Below are positions 38,219 to 48,606 of a stretch of 64,000 nucleotides of DNA, in pieces. The stretch's first letter is position 1, and each line of letters opens with the position of its first letter. Both the position numbers and the translations under genes were made by a program. The DNA is from Arenibaculum pallidiluteum (lineage in GTDB: Bacteria; Pseudomonadota; Alphaproteobacteria; Azospirillales; Azospirillaceae): the NCBI RefSeq assembly GCF_017355985.1, contig NZ_JAFIQU010000001.1, positions 124,001 to 188,000 of the forward strand. The letters are read 5' to 3'. Under the pieces are notes generated by a model that was not told the DNA's origin, did not search any database, and saw nothing but the letters and a program-made list of their open reading frames with translations.

Positions 38219-40176
38219 TGCTCTCGCCTCTCGCGGCGGCCTTCGGCCCGACCCTGCTGACCGCCGGGCTGGCGCTGGCCGTCCTGCCGTTCTGCCGCCG
38301 CGACGACACCGCCACGCGGGCCGTCCTTTTCTCGATCTGCGCCTTCCTGTGCTGGCGCTACATAGCCTGGCGCGCCGGCACCACCGTGCCGTCGCCCGAC
38401 TTCACCCTGGATGCGATCTGCTCCTGGGCCTTCCTGCTGCTCGAGGCAGCCGCGGCGGTCAGCTCGACGCTGTCCTTCCTGGTCCTGTCGCGCACCCGCA
38501 ACCGGGGAACCGAGGCCAGCGCCCATGATCGCTGGTGGGGCGACGAGCCGCCCCAGGTCGACGTGCTGATCGCGACCTACAACGAGGAAGCGGAGATCCT
38601 GGCCCGCACCATCGCGGGCGCAGCCGGCATCGACCATCCACGCCTGCGCGTCTGGGTGCTCGACGACGGAAGGCGTGACTGGCTGCGCGATCTCTGCGCC
38701 GAGAAGGGCGTCAGCTATCTCCGCCGCACCGACAATGCCCATGCCAAGGCCGGCAACATCAACAACGCGCTGCGCCATCTTGCGACGCTGGAGCCGCTGC
38801 CCGACTTCCTGGTCGTGCTAGACGCGGATTTCGTACCGCACAGCAACTTCGCCCGCCGTGCACTGGCGCTGTTCCACGACCCCCACGTCGGGCTGGTGCA
38901 GACACCCCAGCATTTCTTCAACCCCGATCCGATCCAGGCGAACCTGCAGATCGGTCGGGCCTTCCCGGACGAGCAGCGTTTCTTCTTCGACCACGCCATG
39001 GCGTCTCGCGACGCCTGGGGAATCGCCTTCTGCTGCGGCACGTCCTCCGCCATCCGCTGGAACGCGCTTCAGGAGATCGGCGGCTTTCCCACCGACAGCG
39101 TCACCGAGGACTTCCTGGTCACCCTGCGGCTGAAGGAGAAGGGATACCGCACGGTCTACCTGAACGAGCGGCTGTCGGACGGCCTCGCGCCGGAGGGGCT
39201 GAAGGAATACGTGACCCAGCGCAGCCGGTGGTGCCTGGGGCTGGTGCAGATCGTCCGGGGCCCGCTCGGCCCGTTGCGGCGCAACGCGCTGACCCTGATG
39301 GACCGTCTCGGCCTCGTCGACAGCTTCCTGTACTGGGCCGCCACCTTCACCTTCCGGCTGGCCTGCTTCCTCTCGCCCCCGCTCTACTGGTTTCTCGGCG
39401 TCACGCTGGTGGACGCGCCGCTGCCCGAGGTCGTCCTCTACTTCGGGCCCTACTTCCTCGCGGTCATGATCGCCCTGAACTGGACGACCCGCGGGCAGGT
39501 CGTGCCGGTCCTGACCGATGTCGGGCAGATGCTGACGATGTTCGATGCCGTCCGCGCCGTCGCGACCGGCCTCGTCAAGCCCAGGGGGCATGCGTTCAAG
39601 GTTACCGCCAAGGGCGGCGACCGCGGCCAGATCGTCGTGCAGTGGACCATGATCAAGCGCTTTGCCTGGCTGCTGGCGCTGAACCTCGGCGGCGCGCTTT
39701 GGAATACGCTGGCCGACTACGCGCCGACCGGGAGCGCCGGGGACGGCAAATGGGTCGTGCTGTTCTGGACCTTCTACAACGTCACGGCCCTTCTGCTGGC
39801 CATGGCCGTCTGCGTCGAGCTGCCCCGACACCGCCGAGACGAGCGCTTCGCGACGGCCGAAGGGGTGGTCGTCACCGCCGGCGGCCGCCCGCGCCGGACC
39901 CGTCTCCTGGATCTCTCGGCCGGTGGGGCGAAGGTGCGTGGAACGGCCGGCGTGCCGCTGGGCTCCGAACTCGTGCTCGACCTGCCGGGTGTCGGGGCCG
40001 TGCCCGGAACCCTGATGCTGCAGGGCGACGGCTTCTTCACTCTCCGCTTTGCGGATGACCCGGCGCTGCGCGACCGGCTCGTCCGCAAGCTCCATTCCGA
40101 CCGCTACGAGGGCGGCACGACGCGGGTGCGGCTTGGCAGTCTCGTGGCCGATCTCGCCAGCCGCGCCCTCCGCTAG
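38218..40176 (+). CDS. Processive GT2 glycosyltransferase with C-terminal PilZ domain (BcsA/BgsA-like)
   Basis: 652 residues. N-terminal membrane helices, then a cellulose-synthase-like GT2 core: DVLIATYNEEAEIL, VLDDGRRD, D202-A-D204, T296-E297-D298 and Q334-R-S-R337-W338, then four or more membrane helices and a C-terminal PilZ domain with R539-x-x-x-R543 and D565-x-S567-x-x-G570, the c-di-GMP-binding pattern. It should build a beta-linked polysaccharide at the inner membrane when c-di-GMP is high. No bcsB, bcsZ or bcsC is nearby, which separates it from cellulose operons and points to a bgsBA-type two-gene synthase. Confidence 0.9.
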   Translation: MLSPLAAAFGPTLLTAGLALAVLPFCRRDDTATRAVLFSICAFLCWRYIAWRAGTTVPSPDFTLDAICSWAFLLLEAAAAVSSTLSFLVLSRTRNRGTEASAHDRWWGDEPPQVDVLIATYNEEAEILARTIAGAAGIDHPRLRVWVLDDGRRDWLRDLCAEKGVSYLRRTDNAHAKAGNINNALRHLATLEPLPDFLVVLDADFVPHSNFARRALALFHDPHVGLVQTPQHFFNPDPIQANLQIGRAFPDEQRFFFDHAMASRDAWGIAFCCGTSSAIRWNALQEIGGFPTDSVTEDFLVTLRLKEKGYRTVYLNERLSDGLAPEGLKEYVTQRSRWCLGLVQIVRGPLGPLRRNALTLMDRLGLVDSFLYWAATFTFRLACFLSPPLYWFLGVTLVDAPLPEVVLYFGPYFLAVMIALNWTTRGQVVPVLTDVGQMLTMFDAVRAVATGLVKPRGHAFKVTAKGGDRGQIVVQWTMIKRFAWLLALNLGGALWNTLADYAPTGSAGDGKWVVLFWTFYNVTALLLAMAVCVELPRHRRDERFATAEGVVVTAGGRPRRTRLLDLSAGGAKVRGTAGVPLGSELVLDLPGVGAVPGTLMLQGDGFFTLRFADDPALRDRLVRKLHSDRYEGGTTRVRLGSLVADLASRALR

Positions 40177-40207
40177 AGCTCCAGGTCCAATGAGCTGGAA
40201 GCGGCTC

Positions 40208-40226
40208 GAGGTCCGGGGCGGACCTC
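40208..40226. other. Stem-loop between the synthase and sensor genes
   Basis: Perfect 7-bp stem GAGGTCC/GGACCTC with loop GGGGC. No T-run follows; may weaken read-through into the sensor gene or shape the mRNA. Confidence 0.4.
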
Positions 40227-40275
40227 AGGCCGCGTGAACCGCCCGCCTCCACACCGAACGTTCAGGAGTGTCCCG

Positions 40276-41436
40276 ATGTCCCGTCCTGCCCCCCTGAGGA
40301 CCAAGCTCTCGGCCGCGGTGCTCGGCGTCGCGGCCCTGCCCGTCCTCGCCGTCGGCGTCGTCGTGGGCGGCGCATCCGTCCAGGGACTGGAGCAGTCGGC
40401 CTTCACCGCGCTTGGTCGGCATGCCGGCGAGGTCGCCTACCGGCTCGACACCGGCCTGCACGAGCGGTGGAACGACGTGATCTCCATGGCGGCCGTCGTG
40501 TCCGCGGGCATCCCGGCGCCCGGTAGTGCTTCTCGGGACACCGATCATCTTGGCAGCCCGGCGACGACGCGCGGCCTTCTCGAGCAGCTCCGCGCCGCTG
40601 CGCCGGCATATGCCTGGATCGGCCTGGCCGCCGCCGACGGCAAGGTCATCGCAAGCACGGGCGGGCAGCTCGAGCAGGCGGATGTTTCGCAGCGGCCGTG
40701 GTTCCGGGGTGGGCTGCAGGCTCCCTTCGCCGGAGACGTGCACGAGGCGGTCCTGCTGGCGAAGCTGCTGGGCCCAACACGCGACGGGGCGCCCCCGCGG
40801 TTCGTGGACGTGGCCGCGCCGGTGCGGCGCCCGGACGGCGTGCCGGTCGCCGTGGTCGGAGCGCATCTCAGCTGGTCCTGGGCCGAGGAGGTGGAGGAGA
40901 AGGTGCTCGAGGGCATCGACAATGAAGGGGTGGAGGCGTTCATCGTCGCGCGGGACGGGTCGATCCTGCTCGGCCCCGGGGATACCGAGGGCGGCAAAGT
41001 CGAGCTGCGCAGCCTGGCCACGGCGCGGCAGGGCGTCGCCGGCGTGACGGTGGAGCGCTGGCCGGACGGGCTGGACTACGTGACCGCCGTGGCGCCGACC
41101 GGCGGCAAGGAGGGCCCCAAGGGCCTGGGCTGGACTGTGCTGCTGCGGCAGAAGGCCGAGGTGGCCCTGGCGCCCGCCCATGCGCTCCGGCAGCGGATCC
41201 TGATGATCGCGCTCCTGGCTGCCGGCGGCGCATCCTTCGCCGGGCTGTGGCTTGCGCGCCGCGTGGCCGCGCCCCTGTCGGACATCGCCGCGGCCGCGGA
41301 CCGCCTCGCCCGCGGCGCGACGGCGGACGTCCCCTACACGCGCGCCTTCGCAGAGGCCGCGTCGCTCTCGACGGCGCTGACCGAGCTGGAGGCCCGCCTG
41401 GGTGAGTCGCCGGCGCAGGCCGCCCAGGCGCGTTGA
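40276..41436 (+). CDS. Cache-HAMP membrane sensor without output domain
   Basis: 386 residues. Membrane helix about 12-34, a periplasmic double-Cache-like sensor (about 40-290, with WIGLAAADGKVIASTGG and QRPWFRGGLQAP typical of Cache modules), second helix about 300-322, then HAMP (RRVAAPLSDIAAAADRLARGATADVP) and a natural stop. There is no kinase, GGDEF or chemoreceptor signalling part after HAMP. ATG chosen because TCAGGAGTG precedes it. On the same strand 99 bases after the PilZ synthase, it may sense an outside signal for polymer production; how it would pass this on is unclear. It could also be a shortened chemoreceptor. Confidence 0.85.
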   Translation: MSRPAPLRTKLSAAVLGVAALPVLAVGVVVGGASVQGLEQSAFTALGRHAGEVAYRLDTGLHERWNDVISMAAVVSAGIPAPGSASRDTDHLGSPATTRGLLEQLRAAAPAYAWIGLAAADGKVIASTGGQLEQADVSQRPWFRGGLQAPFAGDVHEAVLLAKLLGPTRDGAPPRFVDVAAPVRRPDGVPVAVVGAHLSWSWAEEVEEKVLEGIDNEGVEAFIVARDGSILLGPGDTEGGKVELRSLATARQGVAGVTVERWPDGLDYVTAVAPTGGKEGPKGLGWTVLLRQKAEVALAPAHALRQRILMIALLAAGGASFAGLWLARRVAAPLSDIAAAADRLARGATADVPYTRAFAEAASLSTALTELEARLGESPAQAAQAR

Positions 41437-41495
41437 CCGCGGCCTCCGCCGGGGCCTCCGCAGAGACCTATGCCCGGGCGACTGCGGAAGCCGGA

Positions 41496-41529
41496 AACGA
41501 AAACGCCGCGGAGGTTTCCCTCCGCGGCG
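41496..41529 (-). terminator. Intrinsic terminator of rpsD
   Basis: Perfect 11-bp stem CGCCGCGGAGG/CCTCCGCGGCG with a four-base loop. On the minus strand it is followed by TTTTCGTTT. A textbook terminator 25 bases after the rpsD stop; it also sits 67 bases after the convergent sensor gene and may stop both. Confidence 0.85.
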
Positions 41530-41554
41530 CTTCTCCGGTCGGTTCCCGGCCGCG

Positions 41555-42169
41555 TCAGCGGCTGTAGAACTCGATGACCAGGTTCGGCTCCATCTGGACC
41601 GGGTACGGCACGTCGGCCAGGTTCGGGGCGCGCAGGAAGCGGCCCTTCAGGGAGCCGTTGTCGACCTCCAGGTAGTCCGGGATGTCGCGCTCGCCCGAAG
41701 CCGTGGCCTCCAGGACCATCGCCATCTGCTTGGACCGGTTGCGGACCTCGATGACGTCGTTGTCCTTGACCTGGTAGGACGGGATGTTCACGCGCCGGCC
41801 GTTCACGGTCACGTGGCCATGGTTGATGAACTGGCGCGCGGCGAAGGGGGTCGGGACGAACTTCATGCGGTAGACCACCGCATCCAGGCGCCGCTCCAGG
41901 AGCTGGATCAGGTTCTCGCCGGTGTCGCCCTTGCGGCGCACGGCCTCGGCGTAGAGACGGCGGAACTGGCGCTCGCCGATGTTGGCGTAGTAGCCCTTGA
42001 GCTTCTGCTTGGCCATGAGCTGCAGGCCGAAGTCCGAGGGCTTCTTGCGGCGCTGGCCATGCTGGCCGGGGCCATACTCGCGGCGGTTCACGGGGCTCTT
42101 GGAACGGCCCCAAAGGTTGACGCCGAGACGGCGGTCGATCTTGTACTTGCTCTGAGCGCGCTTGCTCAT
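41555..42169 (-). CDS. rpsD: 30S ribosomal protein S4
   Basis: 204 residues, alphaproteobacterial S4: start [49 protein letters not shown], and the S4 RNA-binding domain ([35 protein letters not shown]). Binds 16S rRNA early in 30S assembly. In this lineage rpsD is often a single gene outside the alpha operon, as here, with its own promoter and terminator. Confidence 0.98.
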   Translation of the reverse strand: MSKRAQSKYKIDRRLGVNLWGRSKSPVNRREYGPGQHGQRRKKPSDFGLQLMAKQKLKGYYANIGERQFRRLYAEAVRRKGDTGENLIQLLERRLDAVVYRMKFVPTPFAARQFINHGHVTVNGRRVNIPSYQVKDNDVIEVRNRSKQMAMVLEATASGERDIPDYLEVDNGSLKGRFLRAPNLADVPYPVQMEPNLVIEFYSR

Positions 42170-42278
42170 TGGTCCGAGCCTTTCTTGGCTGTTGTCCCAG
42201 TCAGTTCCACCGCCATGCTGCGGGGACGGGGCGCAAAACGAAAAGGCACGCCCGCATTCCTGGGAAGTGAAGGCCGGC

Positions 42279-42306
42279 ACTATACGGATCGACCGGCGAA
42301 AGTCAA
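42279..42306 (-). promoter_or_regulatory. rpsD promoter
   Basis: Read on the minus strand: TTGACT, 16 bases, TATAGT. One of the best promoter matches in the window; it gives a leader of about 100 bases before the S4 start, room for translational self-control. Confidence 0.7.
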
Positions 42307-42352
42307 ACCCGCGGGCCGGAAAAGGCCACGAAAATCCCGGCCCGCGCCGCGC

Positions 42353-43777
42353 TCAGTTCGCCGGAGCCGCGTCCATGCCCCGGACGGCGCCGCCACTGGC
42401 GCCATCATCGGCACCGGCACGCCGGCGCGCCAGCTCGGCATTGTCGTGCTCGCCCGAGAGATCGTAGGCCCGCGCGGCAAGCAGCCAGTTGGCCGGGCTC
42501 GAAGGTCTGACGTCGGTACGCTCGGCCGCGACCGCGCGGGCAAGCGCCGCATCGCCGGCCCGGATCGCCGCCTCGGCCAGCGTCAGGTCGAGCACGTCGC
42601 GCTGGGCGTGGCTACCGCCGAAGCGGTGAGCGCGCCCGCGCACCGCAAGGAGCAGCTCGGCCGCGAGCCGGTATTCGCCCTCGCCGAAGGCGCGGAAGGC
42701 CCGCGCCACCGGCAGGCCGACCTCGCGCGCCATCGTGGCCGTGGTGCTGGTTCCCGCGGCGGCTGCCTGCAGTGCCGCCAGCGTCCGGTCCATGGCGCCC
42801 GTCCGCCCCTCGGCCGCGAAGGCCATCATGGCATGGGCGTCGTTGAAGGCGTAGAAGCCGTCGCAGGCCGCCCGCTCCCATTCGTCGGCCAGCACGCGCC
42901 AGCGGTCGCCTACCCCGATCCCGCGCAGGTGCAGCCGCCAGAGCAGGGCCGAAGAATCCACCATCTCCAGCGCGCCGGACATGCCGCCGGGCTTCATCCG
43001 CTCGTCGTAGAGCCCGAGCGCCCGGCGCGTATCGCCCTGGTCGAGGTAGTACAGCGCGAGATGCCACCAGTTGTGGAATGCGAAGGCATTGCCGTCCGAC
43101 CAGTCGCGAGCCCGCGTCTCCAGCCAGCCGGTGCCCTCGTCGGTGCGCCCCTGCATCTCCAGCACATGGGCGACCGCGTGGATCGCCCATGTGTCGCGGG
43201 GGTTCAACTCGACGGCGCTGCGACCCGCCTCCTCGGCACGGCCGTAGAGGTTCATCTGCTCGAGCCCGAAGGCATGCATGCCCAGCAGATAGCCGTAGCC
43301 CGGAACGTCGCGGTCCCAGTGTGGCAGCACCCAGGCGACCCGGTCGCGCAGCATGCGGGCGTCGCCAAGGAAGAAATCGGCCTGATGCGCGATCTGCAGG
43401 GCGAGATGGTCCCGCGGATGCTCGACGAGCAGCCGCGAATACCGGTCGGCCGCCTCCTGCAGGTCGCCCTCGGCCCAGGCGCGCAGGGCCGCCATGTGGG
43501 CGCGCTCGCGCTCGTTGGCCGATCCCGCCAGCGCCTGGGCCGCATCGAGGCTCCGGCGCAGCTCGGGCTCGACGGAACGCTCGTTGGTGATGGCGAAGAC
43601 GCCAGCGCGCAGCAGATGGCCGCCGACAAAGTCGGGATCCTCGGCAAGGGCCTCGTCGATAGTCTCCAGGAAGCCGAGATAGAAGCCGTTGAGCTGGCCC
43701 AGCGCCAGCTCGAACCGGTCCAGCGACCGGCGATTGCCGGTCGAATGCGCGATACCGCGCGCGTCCAGCAGAGCCAT
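42353..43777 (-). CDS. Tetratricopeptide repeat protein (TTC38-like)
   Basis: 474 residues made of helical TPR-like repeats, soluble. Motifs shared with the TTC38/tetratricopeptide repeat protein 38 family: FLETIDEALAEDPDFVGGHLL, RDTWAIHAVAHVLEMQGRTDEGTGWLE, and WWHLALYYLDQGD with the histidine-rich core. The function of the family is unknown. ATG chosen because GGGAGGATCGC precedes it. Ends 183 bases upstream of rpsD, on the same strand. The 270-base stretch upstream of its start holds nothing I can assign apart from its own promoter region. Confidence 0.85.
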   Translation of the reverse strand: MALLDARGIAHSTGNRRSLDRFELALGQLNGFYLGFLETIDEALAEDPDFVGGHLLRAGVFAITNERSVEPELRRSLDAAQALAGSANERERAHMAALRAWAEGDLQEAADRYSRLLVEHPRDHLALQIAHQADFFLGDARMLRDRVAWVLPHWDRDVPGYGYLLGMHAFGLEQMNLYGRAEEAGRSAVELNPRDTWAIHAVAHVLEMQGRTDEGTGWLETRARDWSDGNAFAFHNWWHLALYYLDQGDTRRALGLYDERMKPGGMSGALEMVDSSALLWRLHLRGIGVGDRWRVLADEWERAACDGFYAFNDAHAMMAFAAEGRTGAMDRTLAALQAAAAGTSTTATMAREVGLPVARAFRAFGEGEYRLAAELLLAVRGRAHRFGGSHAQRDVLDLTLAEAAIRAGDAALARAVAAERTDVRPSSPANWLLAARAYDLSGEHDNAELARRRAGADDGASGGAVRGMDAAPAN

Positions 43778-44047
43778 GTGCGATCCTCCCAGGATGTCTC
43801 CACGAGGCATCCCTTTGCACCCGCCCTATCATGGAGCCGTAAATTACCTGCCGGGCGGGAGCAAAGTCTTGCCGATGCCTCAGCCGCTATCGGCGATTCC
43901 TTGGGCCATCCTGAAGGCTCTGCACGCCGGGCGGCAAGCACTATGGGGTTTCACCTGCAACCCTCCCGGATTCTCCACCCGGCCTTCGAGCGCGCTTCCC
44001 CTGCCCGCCCGCAGGCGCACGGCACCGGGCGAAGGGCAAGGCGATCG

Positions 44048-44413
44048 CTAGCGCTGGGTCCCGTACTTCGCGGCCTCGGTGCGGGCGAGGTCGATCAGCC
44101 GCGCGGGATCGCAGCCGCGGGCGGTGTGCATCAAGATGATGTTCTGCTGGATGCCCACGAACATGGCGACCAGGGCGGGATCCTGGGCACCCGGTGGCTG
44201 GCTGCGCGCGCCGCGCAACTCGCGCTGGCGGCGCAGGCCGTCATAGACTTCCTGGAAGGAGCGCTCCAGGAAGGCGCAGTCCTCCACCTGGGTCGCCACC
44301 GCCCCCTGCGCGGCCGCGGGCGCCGCCGGTAGCCCGGACGCCAGCGCCGCGAACGCCAGGATCGCCAGCACCGGGACGGCAGGTGCCGGGGCTGCGACGA
44401 CGGGGCGGATCAT
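44048..44413 (-). CDS. Small exported protein (121 aa)
   Basis: Signal peptide MIRPVVAAPAPAVPVLAILAFAALASGLPAAPAAAQ with a clear cut after AAA or AAAQ. The mature part is helical: CAFLERSFQEVYDGLRRQRELRG, VAMFVGIQQNIILMHTARGCDPARLIDLARTEAAKYG, with two cysteines that could form a disulphide. AGGAGGAAGCCCGC precedes the ATG. No family recognised. It stands between trmJ and the TPR gene on the same strand, about 85 bases after trmJ. Confidence 0.7.
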   Translation of the reverse strand: MIRPVVAAPAPAVPVLAILAFAALASGLPAAPAAAQGAVATQVEDCAFLERSFQEVYDGLRRQRELRGARSQPPGAQDPALVAMFVGIQQNIILMHTARGCDPARLIDLARTEAAKYGTQR

Positions 44414-44497
44414 GCGGGCTTCCTCCTGGTTGCATGTCGCATCCATAAGACCACCACCTTCGCACCGGGGCCAGTGGATCAGCCGGCAGCATCGCGG

Positions 44498-45274
44498 TCA
44501 GGACCGCCGATGCACCTTCCGCCGTCCCGTCAGCGCGGCGATGACGCCATGGAACGTGCGGACTTCCTGCTCGGTCATCTCGGCCCGGAGAAACATGTTC
44601 CGGAGGTTCCGCACCATGGTCGGGCGCTTGTCGTCGGCCGTGAAGAAGCCTCCGGCGTCCAGCTCCCCCTCGAATCGGTCGAAGAGGTTCAGCAGCTCGT
44701 CCTTGGTGGCGGGACGGCTCTGGCCGATATGGACCGCCCGGTCCGGCGGCACGTCGCCGGTCTGGAACCACTCGTAGCCGATCAACAGGACGGCCTGGGC
44801 CAGGTTCAGCGAGCAGAAGGAGGGGTTCAGCGGCACGCTCAGCACCGCGTCGGCCAGGGCGATATCGTCGTTCACGAGGCCGGTGCGCTCGGGGCCGAAC
44901 ATCACGCCGGGCCGCTCGCCGGCCTGCCAGCGCGCGCGCATCTCCACCGCCGCGCCCCGCGGCGTCAGGATGCGCTTGACCTGGTCGCGCAGCCGCGCCG
45001 TGGTGGCCAGGACGTAGGTCAGGTCGGCCAGCGCGTCCTCGACCCGGTCGAAGACCCGTGCCGCGTCCAGCACGGCCGTGGCGCCGGACGAGGCAGCGAC
45101 GGCCTTCTCGTTGGGCCAGCCGTCGCGCGGACGGACCAGGCGCAGGTCGGTCAAGCCGCAGTTCAGCATGGCGCGGGCGGCCGCGCCGATATTCTCGCCG
45201 AGCTGCGGGTCGACGAGCACGACGGCCGGGCCGCCGGTCACGGAATCGCGGGCGGGGTTGGTGCCTGAGGTCAT
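44498..45274 (-). CDS. trmJ: tRNA (cytidine/uridine-2'-O-)-methyltransferase TrmJ
   Basis: 258 residues, SPOUT (SpoU) methyltransferase of the TrmJ type, which methylates the ribose at position 32 of tRNA. SAM-knot motifs: VVLVDPQLGENIGAAARAMLNCGLTDLRLV, VMFGPERTGLVNDDIALAD and VPLNPSFCSLNLAQAVLLIGYE. The C-terminal helical part (FDRFEGELDAGGFF) is the tRNA-binding extension. Separated from cimA by 131 bases of palindromic sequence. Confidence 0.93.
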   Translation of the reverse strand: MTSGTNPARDSVTGGPAVVLVDPQLGENIGAAARAMLNCGLTDLRLVRPRDGWPNEKAVAASSGATAVLDAARVFDRVEDALADLTYVLATTARLRDQVKRILTPRGAAVEMRARWQAGERPGVMFGPERTGLVNDDIALADAVLSVPLNPSFCSLNLAQAVLLIGYEWFQTGDVPPDRAVHIGQSRPATKDELLNLFDRFEGELDAGGFFTADDKRPTMVRNLRNMFLRAEMTEQEVRTFHGVIAALTGRRKVHRRS

Positions 45275-45325
45275 GGGTCTGCGGCCGTCCGGCGGGAGGG
45301 TTCCGCGGGTTTAGTGCGCCGCCGG

Positions 45326-45396
45326 CGCCGCCGTCAAGGCGGCGGGCCCGGATCCGGAGCGGATCCGGCCCTGGATCGGCCCGCGGCGGATCCGCC
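45326..45396. terminator. Palindrome cluster between cimA and trmJ
   Basis: A 7-bp stem CGCCGCC/GGCGGCG (45326-45344, loop GTCAA), a CCGGATCCGG palindrome (45349-45358) and a 12-base palindrome GGCGGATCCGCC (45385-45396). Could end cimA transcripts on the minus strand, though no T-run follows. Confidence 0.4.
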
Positions 45397-45405
45397 TTCC
45401 CGACC

Positions 45406-46986
45406 TCAGCCCCCGCGCAGCAGACGGTAGGTCAGGCTGTCGTGCAGCGCGTTGTAGGAGGCGTCGATCACGTTGGCCGAGACGCCGACGGTGGTCCAGC
45501 GGTGCCCCTTGCCGTCGTCGCTCTCGATCATCACGCGCGTGACGGCCTTGGTCCCCTCGGTGGGCGTCAGGATGCGGACCTTGTAGTCCACGAGGCGGAC
45601 GCCTGCGAGCTCGGGATAGACCGGGACCAGCGCCTTGCGCAGCGCCGTGTCGAGGGCGTTCACGGGGCCGTTGCCCTCGGCCACGGTCATCACCTGCTCC
45701 TCGGCGACCTGCACCTTGATGGTGGCCTCGGACAGCGTGATCAGGTCCCCTTTGGCGTTCCAGCGCCGCTCGTCGATCACGCGGAAGGAGTTCAGGCGGA
45801 AATACTCCGGCACCTCGTCCAGGGCGCGGCGCGCCAGCAGCTCGAAGCTGGCCTCTGCCCCGTCATAGGCATAGCCCTCGAACTCCCGGCGCTTCACGGA
45901 CTCCACCAGCGCCGCAAGCCGCCGGTCGTCCGGGTCGATCTCGATCCCGATCTCGCGGCAGCGCGACAGCACGTTGGAGCGCCCGGCCTGGTCCGAAACC
46001 AGGATGGTGCGCCGGTTGCCGACCCTGGCGGGATCGATATGCTCGTAGCTCGCTGGGTCCTTCTCGACCGCCGAGACGTGCAGACCGCCCTTGTGGGCGA
46101 AGGCGCTCTCGCCGACATAGGGCTGGTGGCGCCAGGGCGCGCGGTTCAGGCGCTCGTCCAGGAAGCGGCTGACCTGCGTCAGCCGGGTCAGCCCGGCCTC
46201 CGTGACGCCTGTCTCGTAGCCCATCTTCAGCATCAGCGTCGGCAGCAGCGAGACCAGGTTCGCATTGCCGCACCGCTCGCCGAGGCCGTTCAGCGTGCCC
46301 TGGATCATCCGAACGCCGGCGCGGACCGCGGCGAGGCTGTTGGCCACCGCGTTCTCGGTGTCGTTGTGCGTGTGGATGCCGAGCTTCGCGCCGGGGATCA
46401 CCGCGGCTACCTCGGCCACGATGCGCTCGACCTCGTGGGGCAGCGTGCCGCCGTTCGTGTCGCACAGGACGATCCAGCGCGCGCCGGCCTCCTCGGCCGC
46501 GCGCAGGCACGCCATGGCGAAGGACGGATCGGCCTTGTAGCCGTCGAAGAAGTGCTCGGCGTCGAACAGCGCCTCGCCCTTGCGCTCGCGCGCGGCCGCG
46601 ATGCTGTCGCGGATCAGCTCCACGTTCTCCTCGGGCGTGATGCCGAGGGCGACGCGCACGTGGAAGTCCCAGGTCTTGCCGACCAGGCAGATGGCGCCGC
46701 AGGTGGCGCCGAACAGGGCGTTCAGCCCCGGATCGTTGGCGGCGCTGCGGCCGGGCCGGCGGGTCATGCCGAAGGCCGTCAGCCTCGCGGAGCCGAGGCG
46801 CGGGGGATCGGCGAAGAAGGCGTCATCCGTCGGATTGGCCCCGGGCCAGCCTCCCTCGACATAGTCGATGCCGAGACGGTCCAGCTCACGGGCGATGGCG
46901 GCCTTGTCCGCGACCGAGAAGTCGACACCCTGGGTCTGCGCGCCGTCGCGCAGGGTGGTGTCGTAGAGATAGATGCGCTCGCCCAT
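45406..46986 (-). CDS. cimA: Citramalate synthase
   Basis: 526 residues, the right length for CimA. HMGL-type barrel: YLYDTTLRDGAQTQGVDFSVADK, CDTNGGTLPHEV, GIHTHNDTENAVANSLAAV and QGTLNGLGERCGNANL, then the LeuA allosteric dimer domain at the C-terminus. It joins pyruvate and acetyl-CoA to citramalate, a threonine-independent route to isoleucine. The DTTLRDGAQTQG start is typical of citramalate rather than isopropylmalate synthases. ATG (MGERIYLYD) chosen over upstream starts. cysS lies upstream on the same strand. Confidence 0.93.
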   Translation of the reverse strand: MGERIYLYDTTLRDGAQTQGVDFSVADKAAIARELDRLGIDYVEGGWPGANPTDDAFFADPPRLGSARLTAFGMTRRPGRSAANDPGLNALFGATCGAICLVGKTWDFHVRVALGITPEENVELIRDSIAAARERKGEALFDAEHFFDGYKADPSFAMACLRAAEEAGARWIVLCDTNGGTLPHEVERIVAEVAAVIPGAKLGIHTHNDTENAVANSLAAVRAGVRMIQGTLNGLGERCGNANLVSLLPTLMLKMGYETGVTEAGLTRLTQVSRFLDERLNRAPWRHQPYVGESAFAHKGGLHVSAVEKDPASYEHIDPARVGNRRTILVSDQAGRSNVLSRCREIGIEIDPDDRRLAALVESVKRREFEGYAYDGAEASFELLARRALDEVPEYFRLNSFRVIDERRWNAKGDLITLSEATIKVQVAEEQVMTVAEGNGPVNALDTALRKALVPVYPELAGVRLVDYKVRILTPTEGTKAVTRVMIESDDGKGHRWTTVGVSANVIDASYNALHDSLTYRLLRGG

Positions 46987-47124
46987 CGCCTTGTCCCGCT
47001 GGATCCCCTCAGGGACCGGCAGCGATAGCACAAAGGGCGTTGAAACGAAAACGACCTCTCGCGGTCACCGGTATTCCGGAGATTGCGCGGACGCGCGGAC
47101 GGCGCCCCCGGGCAGGGGGCGCCC

Positions 47125-48501
<1,377 letters not shown>

Positions 48502-48606
48502 GGTCTCGTCTTCCGAAGTCTCGTTCGGCTGGGCTTCGAGGCGTAGCAGAAGCCGCGCCCGGGGTCCATGCCCCGTCCCCGCGCCCCGGCCCGTCCCCGG
48601 ACAGGC

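Noticed and set aside
41437-41554. Search for a lost GGDEF or kinase domain after the Cache-HAMP gene
   Set aside because: No coding potential in any frame; the stretch holds the rpsD terminator and runs straight into rpsD on the other strand.
41402-44332. 976-codon open frame on the plus strand
   Set aside because: Runs antisense through rpsD and the TPR gene and through the rpsD terminator; not a gene.
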